Shown piece after piece: positions 44,056 to 52,666 of a stretch of 64,000 bases of DNA; positions within the stretch are counted from its first letter, which is position 1; every line of letters begins with the position of its first letter. This DNA is from Sphingomonas naasensis (lineage in GTDB: Bacteria > Pseudomonadota > Alphaproteobacteria > Sphingomonadales > Sphingomonadaceae): positions 349,920 through 413,919 of the forward strand of contig NZ_SRXU01000004.1 of NCBI RefSeq assembly GCF_004792695.1, written 5' to 3'. The notes beneath the pieces are model-generated. The model worked only from the letters and a program-made list of their open reading frames with translations. It was not told the DNA's origin and made no database searches. The position numbers and the translations under genes were made by a program.

Positions 44056-45528
44056 ATGCGGCGCGCCGCTCTTGCCACGTTGCTGTTCCTTTCCGGCTGT
44101 GACAGCGGCGGGGGAGGCACACCTACGCCGACGCCCACGCCGGCCCCCCCCAATGCGGCACCGAGCTTCACTTCCGCCGCCGCCGCAGCCGTGGCCGAGA
44201 ACAGCGCGGTCGCCACCACGATCTACCAGGCCACTGCCACCGATCCGAACGGCGACCCGCTGACCTTCTCGATTGCCGGCGGCGACGATGCCGCGCGCTT
44301 CGCCATCACCGCCGCAGGCGCCCTGACTTTCGTCGCCAAGCCCGATTTCGAGCTGCCGGGCGATGCCAATCGCGACAATGTCTATCTGGTCCAGCTCCGC
44401 GTCAGCGACGCCAGCCTGTCGGCGACTCTCAATCTCCAGGTCACGGTCACGAACGATCGTGAGGGCATCCGCCTCCGCCGCCTGACCACCGGGCTAAATG
44501 ATCCAGTTTTCGTGTCAGGCGAGGCGCGAACCAACAACATCTACGTCGCCGAGCGCGGCGGCAAAATCTATCGGCTGAGTTATATCACCGGCGAGCGGAC
44601 GCTGGTGCATACGGCGAGCAACATCACCACTGCCGGCAATGGCGGGGTTCTGGCGATCGCCGACAATTTTTCCAAAATCGATATCAACTTCAATCATCCC
44701 TATTATCTCGCCTCGGCGAGCAATGGCGACCTCGAGGTCCGCAGTTTCACCGCCGGCAGCGACGCCTATCAAATCTGGATGACCATCCCGCACCCGGCCA
44801 ATGGGCAATATCACAGCACTCTCGCCTTTGCCGGGGGTTTCCCGATCTATCTGGTCACCGATGACGGCGGGGTGCCCGCCAATGCGCAGGACCCCTTTTC
44901 GCTGCTCGGAAAGGTGCTTCGCCTCGGCGACTGCCGCGTGACCGGGCCCGGGTCGCAGCGTTTTTGTGGCCCGGGAGACGGGGTGACGCACAATCCCTAT
45001 GTCGTGGCAATGGGACTGCACGCACCGGGGCTGACCTGGGAAGACGGTCCCCGCAATCTCTACATCACCGACTCGGGCCCGACGTGGCAGGAAATCAACG
45101 TTATGCCGACCACGGTCGTGGGGAGCGCCACGGTTCCCAATTTCGGCTGGCCCTATTTTGAGGGTGCCGCCGCCGGCACCGGCACGCCCCCCGCCGGGTT
45201 CACCCATGCGACACCGGCGCTGCAATATAGTCCGCCGCTGGGCAGCGCGATCTTCCCGAGCGTGCTCTACCGCCTGCCGGAGATCGCGGCGCTGGGCGGC
45301 AAAACGCTGTTCGGCGACCGGTCCAGCGGCAATATCTGGTCGGTGCCGACGGCGTCGCTGCTCACCGGGGCGCCGGTGCCGACGACCAGCTTCGAACAGC
45401 GCAATGCCGATTTCGTCCCCGATGTCGGAACGGTCGATCACCCGGTCGGGATCTTCCAGGACTTCCCGGGCTATCTGTTCCTGATCGACGCCGACGGCGA
45501 GGTTTACATGATCGAACCGGCGGTCTGA
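44056..45528 (+). CDS. Lipoprotein with cadherin-like domain and sugar-dehydrogenase-type beta-propeller
   Basis: 490-residue lipoprotein: lipobox LSGC with Cys15, a glycine and PTPTPTPAP linker to about residue 33, a cadherin-like domain at about 36-133 (VAENSAVATTIYQATATDPNG and FVAKPDFELPGDANRDNVY), then a six-bladed propeller of the glucose/sorbosone dehydrogenase fold at about 140-490 (PVFVSGEARTNNIYVAERGG, FNHPYYLASASNG, NFGWPYFEG). PQQ ligands of true sugar dehydrogenases are not clearly present, so binding rather than oxidation is possible. The cadherin domain suggests surface display and calcium. It follows AAGGAG and stands alone. Confidence 0.82.
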   Translation: MRRAALATLLFLSGCDSGGGGTPTPTPTPAPPNAAPSFTSAAAAAVAENSAVATTIYQATATDPNGDPLTFSIAGGDDAARFAITAAGALTFVAKPDFELPGDANRDNVYLVQLRVSDASLSATLNLQVTVTNDREGIRLRRLTTGLNDPVFVSGEARTNNIYVAERGGKIYRLSYITGERTLVHTASNITTAGNGGVLAIADNFSKIDINFNHPYYLASASNGDLEVRSFTAGSDAYQIWMTIPHPANGQYHSTLAFAGGFPIYLVTDDGGVPANAQDPFSLLGKVLRLGDCRVTGPGSQRFCGPGDGVTHNPYVVAMGLHAPGLTWEDGPRNLYITDSGPTWQEINVMPTTVVGSATVPNFGWPYFEGAAAGTGTPPAGFTHATPALQYSPPLGSAIFPSVLYRLPEIAALGGKTLFGDRSSGNIWSVPTASLLTGAPVPTTSFEQRNADFVPDVGTVDHPVGIFQDFPGYLFLIDADGEVYMIEPAV

Positions 45529-45567
45529 GGCCAAAATAGGTCTTTCCCCCGGCCCCGGATCGCGCCG

Positions 45568-45957
45568 CTACGGATGGCGGACCTCGAACACGGTCAGGAT
45601 GCGATCGGGCCAGAAGATCGACTGGCCGGCGCGCAGGCCGATCAGCGCAGCGCCGACGGGGGTGAGGATCGAGATGCGACCTTCGGAGATGTCCGCCTCG
45701 CACGGATAGACGAGCGTCACCGTGCGTGGAACGCCATGGGTCTCGTCGACGAACTCGACGCGCGATCCCATCGTCACCACGTCTCCGGGGATGTCGGCGG
45801 CACGGTGCAGACGGGCGCGTCCGGCTTCGCGCAGCAGCAGCGCGCTGACCGCGGGCATGCGGCGCTCGACGCTCAGCGCGAGATCGGCGAGCATCTCGGC
45901 TTCGGCGTCGATCATATGGATGGGCGGCCGGCTAGCGGCCTTACGCTGGGTATTCAT
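45568..45957 (-). CDS. rnk: Regulator of nucleoside diphosphate kinase (Rnk) / GreA-GreB C-terminal domain protein
   Basis: 129-residue protein with a short N-terminal helical part (IDAEAEMLADLALSVERRMPAVSALLLREAG) and a GreA/GreB C-terminal FKBP-like domain: DVVTMGSRVEFVDE, VTLVYPCEADISEGRISILTPVGAALIGLRAGQ and FWPDR. Rnk proteins bind RNA polymerase near the secondary channel and lack the GreA coiled coil, as here. ATG 45957 is preceded by GGAG. It is convergent with the lipoprotein gene. The name follows family usage; a direct effect on nucleoside diphosphate kinase is not implied. Confidence 0.85.
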   Translation of the reverse strand: MNTQRKAASRPPIHMIDAEAEMLADLALSVERRMPAVSALLLREAGRARLHRAADIPGDVVTMGSRVEFVDETHGVPRTVTLVYPCEADISEGRISILTPVGAALIGLRAGQSIFWPDRILTVFEVRHP

Positions 45958-46016
45958 GGAAATCTCCGGCACAATAACGGCTTGGTCGCCGACGAGCGAA
46001 CGCGCTCGTTTTCGAT

Positions 46017-46053
46017 CCCCGGGCTTCCGGGGCGTGCCAGGAGAAGCCCGGGG
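46017..46053. other. Hairpin in the gap between rnk and the PAS kinase gene
   Basis: CCCCGGGCTTC 46017-46027 pairs with GAAGCCCGGGG 46043-46053 (11 of 11). A smaller stem CGAGCG/CGCTCG lies at 45993-46008. They are in the 240-base region after the kinase gene and before rnk, so the large stem could terminate the kinase transcript. The remaining gap from 46054 to 46199 shows no gene. Confidence 0.45.
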
Positions 46054-46199
46054 CTAGCTGCCCGCCAGGAGTTGCCCCGCATGGACGTGGTATCGCTGAA
46101 ATTGTCGGCGAAGCGTCATGGCGTGAGGATGTGGGCTGACGGCGGGGTTGTCAAACGGGGCGCCCTTTCTCCCGCTCGCGCGGGGGGAGGGTTCGCCCT

Positions 46200-47330
46200 T
46201 CACGCCACCGGCAGCGAAAAGCTGATCCGGGCGCCGTTTTCGATATTCTCCGCCCAGATCGAGCCGCGATGCGCCTCGATGATCGTCTTGCAGATCGACA
46301 GGCCGATGCCCATGCCCATCGGCTTGGCCGAGGCGCGGCTCTCGAAGAAGTCGCGGAGCGCGTCCTCGGGGATGCCGGGGCCGCGATCCTCGACCGAGAC
46401 GAGGATCTTGGGGCCGCTGCACGCCGTGGTGACGGTCACGGCGCGGGTGCCGCTCAGGTCGCCGGCCTCGAGCCCGTTGCGGACGAGATTGGCGAGGACC
46501 TGCTCGATCTGGACCGGATCGATCCACGCGCAGCGGCCGCAGTGCAGATCGAGCGTCACGCCCGGATCGCGCAGCAGCGTGAGATGCGTGGCCGCCTTGC
46601 GGATCAGATCGTCCATGTCGCATTTCTCGCGGACGACCTCGCCGCGCTCCATCAGCGCGCGCATCCGCCGCATGATCGTGCCCGCGCGCAACGCGCTGGT
46701 GCCGACCCCCGCCACCGCAGCTTTGAGATCGGCTTCGCGCGCCGGTTCGAACGGCAGCCGCTCGAGCACCGCGGCATAGTTGGCGATCGCCGTCAGCGGC
46801 TGGTTGATCTCGTGCGCCAGCGTCGCCGCCATCGTCGCCATCGCGCTCTGGCGGGCGAGGAACAGCACTTCGCTGCGCATCTCGCCGAGGCGCCGCTCAT
46901 GCTCGGCGATCAGCGTTTCGGCGCGGGTCGGCTCGGTGATGTCGCGGACCGTGCCGACGAACAGCGGATTGGGGTGCTGCGCCAGCTTGATCGTCTCGCC
47001 GATCACGTCGAGGTGACGGACCTCGCCGTCCTCGCGGAGCAGGCGCTGGTGGAAATGGAGCTTCTCGCCGACCGTGCCGGGACGCGAGGAGAGCTGCAGC
47101 AGCATCTCGCGATCGTCCGGATGAACGCGCCGGAGCAATGCCTCGAGGCCGGGCTGCTCGGTCTCGGGCACGCCGACGATGCGGCGCAGCTCGCCCGACC
47201 AGGCCGAGACCTTGGTGACGGGATCGAAAGCGAAACTGCCGACCGAGGCGATGCGTTCGACCTCGGCGGCGAGCGTCGATCGGAGCACCTGCAGCAAATC
47301 CTCGAGCTGTTTCTCGTATTCGCCGGGCAT
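46200..47330 (-). CDS. PAS-domain histidine kinase (FixL-like, orphan)
   Basis: 376-residue soluble kinase. A PAS/PAC domain covers about 28-135 (SVGSFAFDPVTKVSAWS, RRVHPDDRE, FVGTVRDITE). The dimerisation box is LAHEINQPLTAI with phospho-accepting His173, the FixL/DctB form. The ATPase part has QVLANLVRNGLEA, VEDRGPGIP and MGMGIGLSICKTIIEAHRG. No haem-binding His pattern is obvious in the PAS, so oxygen sensing is not claimed. No response regulator is adjacent. ATG 47330 follows a G-rich site; a start at 47342 is possible. It is 183 bases from the divergent hydrolase gene. Confidence 0.87.
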   Translation of the reverse strand: MPGEYEKQLEDLLQVLRSTLAAEVERIASVGSFAFDPVTKVSAWSGELRRIVGVPETEQPGLEALLRRVHPDDREMLLQLSSRPGTVGEKLHFHQRLLREDGEVRHLDVIGETIKLAQHPNPLFVGTVRDITEPTRAETLIAEHERRLGEMRSEVLFLARQSAMATMAATLAHEINQPLTAIANYAAVLERLPFEPAREADLKAAVAGVGTSALRAGTIMRRMRALMERGEVVREKCDMDDLIRKAATHLTLLRDPGVTLDLHCGRCAWIDPVQIEQVLANLVRNGLEAGDLSGTRAVTVTTACSGPKILVSVEDRGPGIPEDALRDFFESRASAKPMGMGIGLSICKTIIEAHRGSIWAENIENGARISFSLPVA

Positions 47331-47476
47331 CAGCCCCCCCAAGCAAGTGCGTTGACCGGACTACGCGATACGCGGCGGGGCAAGAACGCAGCGCCGGGGC
47401 GGTGGTTCATCCCTATCCTTAATTGCTGTCAACCAAATGCGGGAAATCCGTAACGGCATTGCGCCGCAGGACGATA

Positions 47477-47498
47477 GTGTATTATATTAGTATATCAC
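47477..47498 (+). promoter_or_regulatory. AT-rich promoter/operator tract before the hydrolase gene
   Basis: GTGTATTATATTAGTATATCAC is almost pure AT in a GC-rich region and has imperfect dyad symmetry with GTG/CAC ends. It stands 15 bases before ATG 47514 and its GGGAGG ribosome-binding site. It probably contains the -10 element and perhaps a repressor site. No specific regulator is evident. Confidence 0.4.
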
Positions 47499-47513
47499 AT
47501 CGGGAGGCCGGGG

Positions 47514-48401
47514 ATGGCGCGCGGATTGGCTTTGTTTCTGACATGGATCGCGGCCGCGCTCGGCGCCGCGCCGGCGGCAGCTCTGCCCGACGATGCGGTC
47601 GAGGGGCGCTTTGATATAGGCGGCCGCGCGATCCATTTGCGCTGCCAGGGTGCGGGTGCCCCGGTGGTGGTCGTCGATGCCGGATTTGGGACGGCCGCGG
47701 CCGAAGATCAGGGATGGCGGCGGATCGCCGACCGGATCGCGCCGGTCACCCGGGTGTGCCTCTACGATCGCGCCGGGCTGGGCGGCAGCGATCCCGCCGC
47801 GCAGCGCCCACGGACCAGCCTCGACGCGGCGACCGATCTCCGCAGCGCGCTGCGCAGGGCGCGCGTGCCGGGCCCCTATCTGCTCGTCGGCCACTCGATC
47901 GGCGGCCTCCATGCGCAGGTATTCGCGAGCCGTTTCCCCGCCGATACCGCGGGGCTGGTGCTGGTCTCGTCGACGCATCCCGATCAAACCCGGCGCTGGC
48001 TTGCGCTCCTCCCGCCCGCCGCGCCGGGCGAGGAGAAGGCCATCACCGAGGCGCGCGCCCTCCTGACCAGCAGGCTCGCCGACCGGGGCACGAACGCAGA
48101 GTCGCTCGACGTCAGTGCGAGCGAGGATCAGGCGCGCGCGCTGCGCTCGCTCGGGGCGAAGCCGTTGATCGTCGCGACGCACAGTCCGCGCTTCCGGATG
48201 GTGCCCGGCCTGTCCGAGCCGCTGGCGGTCAAGCTGGAGGACGCCACGCAGGACATGCAGAAGGGATTCCTGTCGCTGTCCTCGCAGGCGCGCCAGAACA
48301 TCGCCGCCAATGCCGGTCACGGACTGCCGCACGAGGACCCCGGCTTCGTCGTCGACAACATCCTCCAGGGCGTCGCCGCGGTGCGGAGCGCGGCGCGCTA
48401 G
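47514..48401 (+). CDS. Exported alpha/beta-hydrolase
   Basis: 295-residue secreted hydrolase. The signal peptide ends at AAALP. The fold is marked by the oxyanion region VVVVDAGFGT, the strand RVCLYDRAGLGGSDP, the nucleophile elbow GHSIGG with Ser128, and a C-terminal catalytic histidine at about 269-273 (AGHGLPHEDP). The acid is not certain. It resembles esterases of small substrates. An AT-rich promoter lies just upstream. It converges on the TonB receptor gene with only four bases between their stops, so a shared role in nutrient uptake is possible but not shown. Confidence 0.87.
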   Translation: MARGLALFLTWIAAALGAAPAAALPDDAVEGRFDIGGRAIHLRCQGAGAPVVVVDAGFGTAAAEDQGWRRIADRIAPVTRVCLYDRAGLGGSDPAAQRPRTSLDAATDLRSALRRARVPGPYLLVGHSIGGLHAQVFASRFPADTAGLVLVSSTHPDQTRRWLALLPPAAPGEEKAITEARALLTSRLADRGTNAESLDVSASEDQARALRSLGAKPLIVATHSPRFRMVPGLSEPLAVKLEDATQDMQKGFLSLSSQARQNIAANAGHGLPHEDPGFVVDNILQGVAAVRSAAR

Positions 48402-48405
48402 CGGG

Positions 48406-51219
48406 TCACAGCCGCAGGCTCGCGCGGACGTAGAGGTAGCGACCCGGAATGTCGTGCACGGTCGGGTCGATATTGTTGAGATCGCAGGTGATGCAGCCCG
48501 GCGCGGCGACGTTGAACAGGTTGTTGACCCCGAGCGCGAAGCCGAACCGGTCGTCGGCGCCGGTCGACAGGCGCAGCTGGAGATCGGTGTAGAAGCGTGA
48601 ATCGAGGACGTTGCCGCCGGCTTCCTCGAGGCTCGAAATATAGCGGCCGGTGACCGTCGCTCCGAAATTGTCGAGATCCCAGTCGATCACGCCGATCGCC
48701 TTCCAGTCGGGAAAACCCTGCGAGGGGCTGCCCTGCTCGGTGCCGGCGCGGCGGATCGTCTGGTTGCCATCGGTGCCGGGGACGATCACATTGTAGCGGA
48801 ACAGGAAGCTGTTGTTCCAGGTGAAGTTGAAGCTGCCCCAGCCGGTGGTGCCGGTGCGGTAGCTGACATTGACGTCGAGCCCGTCGGTCTCGATCCCGGC
48901 GATGTTCTGGAGCAGGCCGGAGACCTGGGTCAGCTGCGCGCCCGCCCGGGTGACCAGCGCGCAGGCGGCGGGATCGTTGCTGACGACGCAATTGCCGACC
49001 GTCACCTCGGCGTCGACCGTCTGGATCGCGCCGCGCAGCTTGATGTTGTAGTAATTGGCCTCGAGCGCGAAGCCGCGGAACCAGGACGGGCTGTACACGC
49101 CGCCGACCACCCAGCCTTTCGAGGTCTCTGGCTCGAGCGCCTGATTGCCGCCGACGAGCACCGAGATCTGCGGATTGGCCTGGTTGTAGCTGCCATTGGC
49201 GGGGACGCCCGCGGCGATGCAGTTGGTGCGTACCGTGGCGTCGTTCTGGAAATTGCGCGGGGCGGTGTTGCCGGCGTGCGAGGAGCAGGGATCGTCGAGC
49301 GTCTGGTCGAAGCGCGACTGGGTGCCGAACAGCTCGCCGATCGAAGGCGCGCGGAAGCCTTCCGAATAGGAGCCGCGCAGCCGCAGGTCGCGGATCGGCT
49401 TCCAATTGAGACTGCCCTTGAACGTGGTGGTCGAGCCCGAGGTCGAATAGTCCGAATAGCGCACCGCGCCGTTCAGCTCGAGCAGCTGGAAGAAGGGGCG
49501 GTCGGAGAGGATCGGCGCCTCGATCTCGGCATAGGCCTCCTTGACCGAATAATCGCCGCGGGTCGGCTGGGCGGGGATGTCCGAGCTGAAGCCGGCGGCG
49601 ACGATCGGATCGGGATCGAAGCGGCCGCGCAGCTCGCGATATTGCGCGCCCACCGCGACGCCCAGCCGTCCGCCCGGCAAGTCGAGCAGCGAGCCCGAGA
49701 GGTTGGCAGAGACGTCCCACGTCTCCTGCTTGCTGCTGTCCTGCTGGACGAAGGTGACATAGTCGAGCATCGGCTGGGTGATCGAGCCGGCGCCGCCGAA
49801 CAGGTTGAACGGCACGCAGGGCGCGGCGCAGCCGGCGAGCGGGCCGAGCGCCTGGCGCAGCCGGCCCGAATGGATGTTGCCGAACATCTCCTGCTCGGCC
49901 TTGTTGCGGCCGTAGCTGGCGTTGACGTCCCAATACCAGCGGTTGTCGCCGCCGAAATCGCCGTCGAGGGTGACGACGCTGTAGAGCGTCTCGACTTCCT
50001 GATCGAAGCGGCGCGGGCCGCCTTCGACGAAGCGGCGGAAGATGAAGTCCATATTGGTCGCGTCGAGGGTGACGCCGAAGGGGTTGTAGGGATTGGTGGC
50101 ATCGACCGGGGTGCCGTCGAGCACCGGGGTGATGCCGGCGGCGGGGCCGACGCCGAAGGGCAGCGGCGCGGCGCGGTTGCTCGACTTGCGCTTGTTCCAG
50201 ATGCCCTTGACCGACAGGTTGATATTGTCGGCGAGCTCGTAGCGCAGATTGGCGAAGGCGCCGTAGCGCTCGAGCGGGATCTGGAGATAATTGTACGGCG
50301 CGAAATTGAAGCGGTCGCCCGGATCGGCGAAATCGCGGAAATCGGCGGGCGTCGGCGCGCGGCCGAGCACCGGCGCGATCAGCGTGAGATCCTGACCGAA
50401 CACCGCATAGCGGCCATTGGGCAGGAAGCCCGAGCAGCCGCCCGCGGCGCAGCTATCGGCATAGGGCGCCGGATAGCGCGAGATCGCCCGGCTGTCGGCG
50501 GAGACGCCCTCCTGCTTCACATAATTGCCGCCGATCACGATCTGGAACGGGCCGCTGCCGCCATTGCCCCAGCTCAGCTGGTAATTCTGGCTGAAGCCGT
50601 CGCCATCGTCGAACATGCCGTGCTGGGCCGAGGCCATCAGCCCGTCCTGCCGCTTCTTGGTGATGATGTTGACCACGCCCGCGATCGCATCCGAGCCGTA
50701 GATCGCCGAAGCACCGTCCTGCAGCACCTCGACGCGCTCGATCGCGCTATCGGGGATGGCGTTGAGATCGGTCGAGCCGGGAACGCCGCTCGCCGAGGCG
50801 CCGTTGACGAAGCGGATGCCGTCGACCAGCACGAGCACGCGGCGCGAGCCGAGATAGCGCAGGTCGATCTCGGCCGCGCCCGCGCCGACGCCGCCGCCAT
50901 CGGGCGGATTGCCGAGGTTGCCCGAATTGTTGAACCGCGAGTTGAGCCCGCCGCCCGAGCTGGGCAGGCGCTGGAGCACGTCGTTGATCGAGTTGAGCCC
51001 GGTCTTCGCGATATCGGCCTGATCGACCTGGACCACCGGCGCGTCCTGCGCGAGCGGATCGCGGCGAATGCGCGAACCGGTGACGACGACTTCGTCCTGC
51101 GGTTCGGCCCCGGCGGCCGATTGCGGCTCGGCGGTCTGCGCCAATGCCGAGTGAGAGGAGAGCGCCATGATGGCGATGGCGGCGAGCGATACGCAGCGCG
51201 ACTGTTCGGATTTCGACAT
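48406..51219 (-). CDS. TonB-dependent outer-membrane receptor
   Basis: 937-residue active-transport receptor driven by TonB. The signal peptide ends near SALAQ; a short TonB-box-like [10 protein letters not shown] follows, then the plug domain ([48 protein letters not shown]) to about residue 190, then a 22-strand barrel ending in [13 protein letters not shown] 51219 is chosen; reading on further upstream in frame gives only low-quality sequence opposite the DUF3011 gene. Several cysteine pairs sit in the extracellular loops ([13 protein letters not shown]). The substrate is unknown; sphingomonads carry dozens of such receptors. It is divergent from the DUF3011 gene. Confidence 0.92.
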   Translation of the reverse strand: MSKSEQSRCVSLAAIAIMALSSHSALAQTAEPQSAAGAEPQDEVVVTGSRIRRDPLAQDAPVVQVDQADIAKTGLNSINDVLQRLPSSGGGLNSRFNNSGNLGNPPDGGGVGAGAAEIDLRYLGSRRVLVLVDGIRFVNGASASGVPGSTDLNAIPDSAIERVEVLQDGASAIYGSDAIAGVVNIITKKRQDGLMASAQHGMFDDGDGFSQNYQLSWGNGGSGPFQIVIGGNYVKQEGVSADSRAISRYPAPYADSCAAGGCSGFLPNGRYAVFGQDLTLIAPVLGRAPTPADFRDFADPGDRFNFAPYNYLQIPLERYGAFANLRYELADNINLSVKGIWNKRKSSNRAAPLPFGVGPAAGITPVLDGTPVDATNPYNPFGVTLDATNMDFIFRRFVEGGPRRFDQEVETLYSVVTLDGDFGGDNRWYWDVNASYGRNKAEQEMFGNIHSGRLRQALGPLAGCAAPCVPFNLFGGAGSITQPMLDYVTFVQQDSSKQETWDVSANLSGSLLDLPGGRLGVAVGAQYRELRGRFDPDPIVAAGFSSDIPAQPTRGDYSVKEAYAEIEAPILSDRPFFQLLELNGAVRYSDYSTSGSTTTFKGSLNWKPIRDLRLRGSYSEGFRAPSIGELFGTQSRFDQTLDDPCSSHAGNTAPRNFQNDATVRTNCIAAGVPANGSYNQANPQISVLVGGNQALEPETSKGWVVGGVYSPSWFRGFALEANYYNIKLRGAIQTVDAEVTVGNCVVSNDPAACALVTRAGAQLTQVSGLLQNIAGIETDGLDVNVSYRTGTTGWGSFNFTWNNSFLFRYNVIVPGTDGNQTIRRAGTEQGSPSQGFPDWKAIGVIDWDLDNFGATVTGRYISSLEEAGGNVLDSRFYTDLQLRLSTGADDRFGFALGVNNLFNVAAPGCITCDLNNIDPTVHDIPGRYLYVRASLRL

Positions 51220-51504
51220 GGAACCACCCCGACTTGATCCAGCAACTGGCCGGTGGTCGGCGTGGTGTCGCGCCCGGGTAATGCGGGAAAACCCGGACAT
51301 GGTGGGGGATTTGTGGGGATCCGGATCCTTTTTGCAGGCGGCTGTTGCGCGACCGCCACGGATCGGCCCGTGCGCGGCGAAGCGGCCCGCCGGGCGGGCG
51401 GCAGCGTCGGCACCGCATCGGGATTTGTGCCGATAGTGCCGGTCGGGGCGCGCGCCTAATTTGCGAGGCTGGCGACGCATGCGCCGCCTTTCAGGAGATC
51501 GGGC

Positions 51505-52476
51505 ATGAAGGGCAAGGTCACGACGATCGCGGCAATGGCGATGCTCGCGGCGCAATCGGTGCAACCCGCCGAAGCCCAGACCCGGCCGAGGCCGGAACGG
51601 CCGGGCACCGAAAGGCCCGTGCCGCTGCCGCAGCCGGTCCCCGATCGGCCGGGCGCGAACCGGCCGGTGCCACTGCCCCAGCCGGTTCCGGATTGGCAGC
51701 GGCCGACGCCGTTGCCGCAGCCGGTGCCGGGCCGACCGCCCGGCCGGCCGCCGCGCGATGATGGCTTCGCCGGACGCGTGACCTGCGAATCGCGCAACAG
51801 CCGCACCCAGCGCTGCAACGCGCGGACCCAGAACCGCGTCGAGCTGCTCACCCGCGCCGCCAATTGCACGCGCGGCAACTGGGGCTATGACGCCCGCCAT
51901 ATCTGGGTCACGCGCAATTGCCGCGGCACCTTCGGCTATGGCTATGGCCGCAACAATTGGGACCGCCCGGGCAATGGCGGCGGACTGAGCACCGGCGCGA
52001 TCATCGGCGGCGCCACCGTCGCAGCCGGGCTCGCGGCGATCCTCGGCAACCGCAACAATTCGCGGCCGCCCTCGGCGGTGGGCAATTATCCCCCGCCACC
52101 TCCGCCGCCGCCGCCGCGCGAGCCGGACATGCGGCCGCAACCGATGCCCGAGCCGATGCCGGAGCCCGAGGCGCCGCCACCGCCGGCGGGCCCCTTCCCG
52201 CCGGGTCCCCCGGCCAAGGTGGTCGCTGATCTGTCGGTGCTGCCGGCCGACGCGCGACCATCGATGAACATGTGCCTGCAGGAAGCGGCGCGGCAAGTGG
52301 GGATCACCGGGGGCACGCAGCTGCGTTTCGACCGGCTGACCTGGATCGAGCCGGGCAATGGCGGGTGGCGCTTCCGGGCGCAGCTGATCGCCACCTATCC
52401 CGATGCCGAGCGCATGTTGCCCTTGTTCTGCCGCGCGACGCCGACGCGGGTGGTGGAGCTCGATTTCCGGGCCTGA
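51505..52476 (+). CDS. Exported DUF3011-domain protein with proline-rich repeats
   Basis: 323-residue exported protein. The signal peptide ends at PAEAQ, followed by three tandem repeats of about PVPLPQPVPD (residues 38-80). A DUF3011 domain follows (VTCESRNSRTQRC to about 145, ending ARHIWVTRNCRGTFGYGYG), then a glycine-zipper-like GAIIGGATVAAGLAAILG, a run of proline with an acidic PMPEPMPEPE segment, and a C-terminal domain with MNMCLQEAARQVG and WRFRAQL. DUF3011 is found in envelope proteins, function unknown. It starts after AGGAG and is divergent from the TonB receptor. A family A repeat follows. Confidence 0.83.
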   Translation: MKGKVTTIAAMAMLAAQSVQPAEAQTRPRPERPGTERPVPLPQPVPDRPGANRPVPLPQPVPDWQRPTPLPQPVPGRPPGRPPRDDGFAGRVTCESRNSRTQRCNARTQNRVELLTRAANCTRGNWGYDARHIWVTRNCRGTFGYGYGRNNWDRPGNGGGLSTGAIIGGATVAAGLAAILGNRNNSRPPSAVGNYPPPPPPPPPREPDMRPQPMPEPMPEPEAPPPPAGPFPPGPPAKVVADLSVLPADARPSMNMCLQEAARQVGITGGTQLRFDRLTWIEPGNGGWRFRAQLIATYPDAERMLPLFCRATPTRVVELDFRA

Positions 52477-52492
52477 AGTGCGGTGACATTCA

Positions 52493-52629
52493 AATCCTCC
52501 CCCGCCAGGGGGAGGTGGCACGCGCAAGCGTGACGGAGGGGGCGGACTCACGGCGCGCCGTTGGAGAGTGCATCGCCTGCCTCCCCCTCCGCCGCCTTCG
52601 GCGCCACCTCCCCCTGGCGGGGGAGGATT
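52493..52629. repeat. Intergenic inverted-repeat element, family A copy 4
   Basis: AAATCCTCCCCCGCCAGGGG and CCCCTGGCGGGGGAGGATTT are the outer arms, a perfect 20-base inverted repeat. Inside are GGGGGAGGTGGCACGCG, GTGACGGAGGGGGC and CCCCCTCCGCCG. It has the longest arms of the four copies, suggesting it is the most recently made. It lies between the convergent DUF3011 and TPR genes. Confidence 0.85.
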
Positions 52630-52666
52630 TGAACGGCCCTCGACGCGAGGAGGTTCAAGGGGCGCC

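Noticed and set aside
40788..44102. 1104-codon plus-strand open frame opposite acnA
   Set aside because: Shadow of aconitase in GC-rich DNA; no start signal or domain.
46054..46119. 21-codon minus-strand frame downstream of the PAS kinase
   Set aside because: Too short, no ribosome-binding site and no recognisable character.
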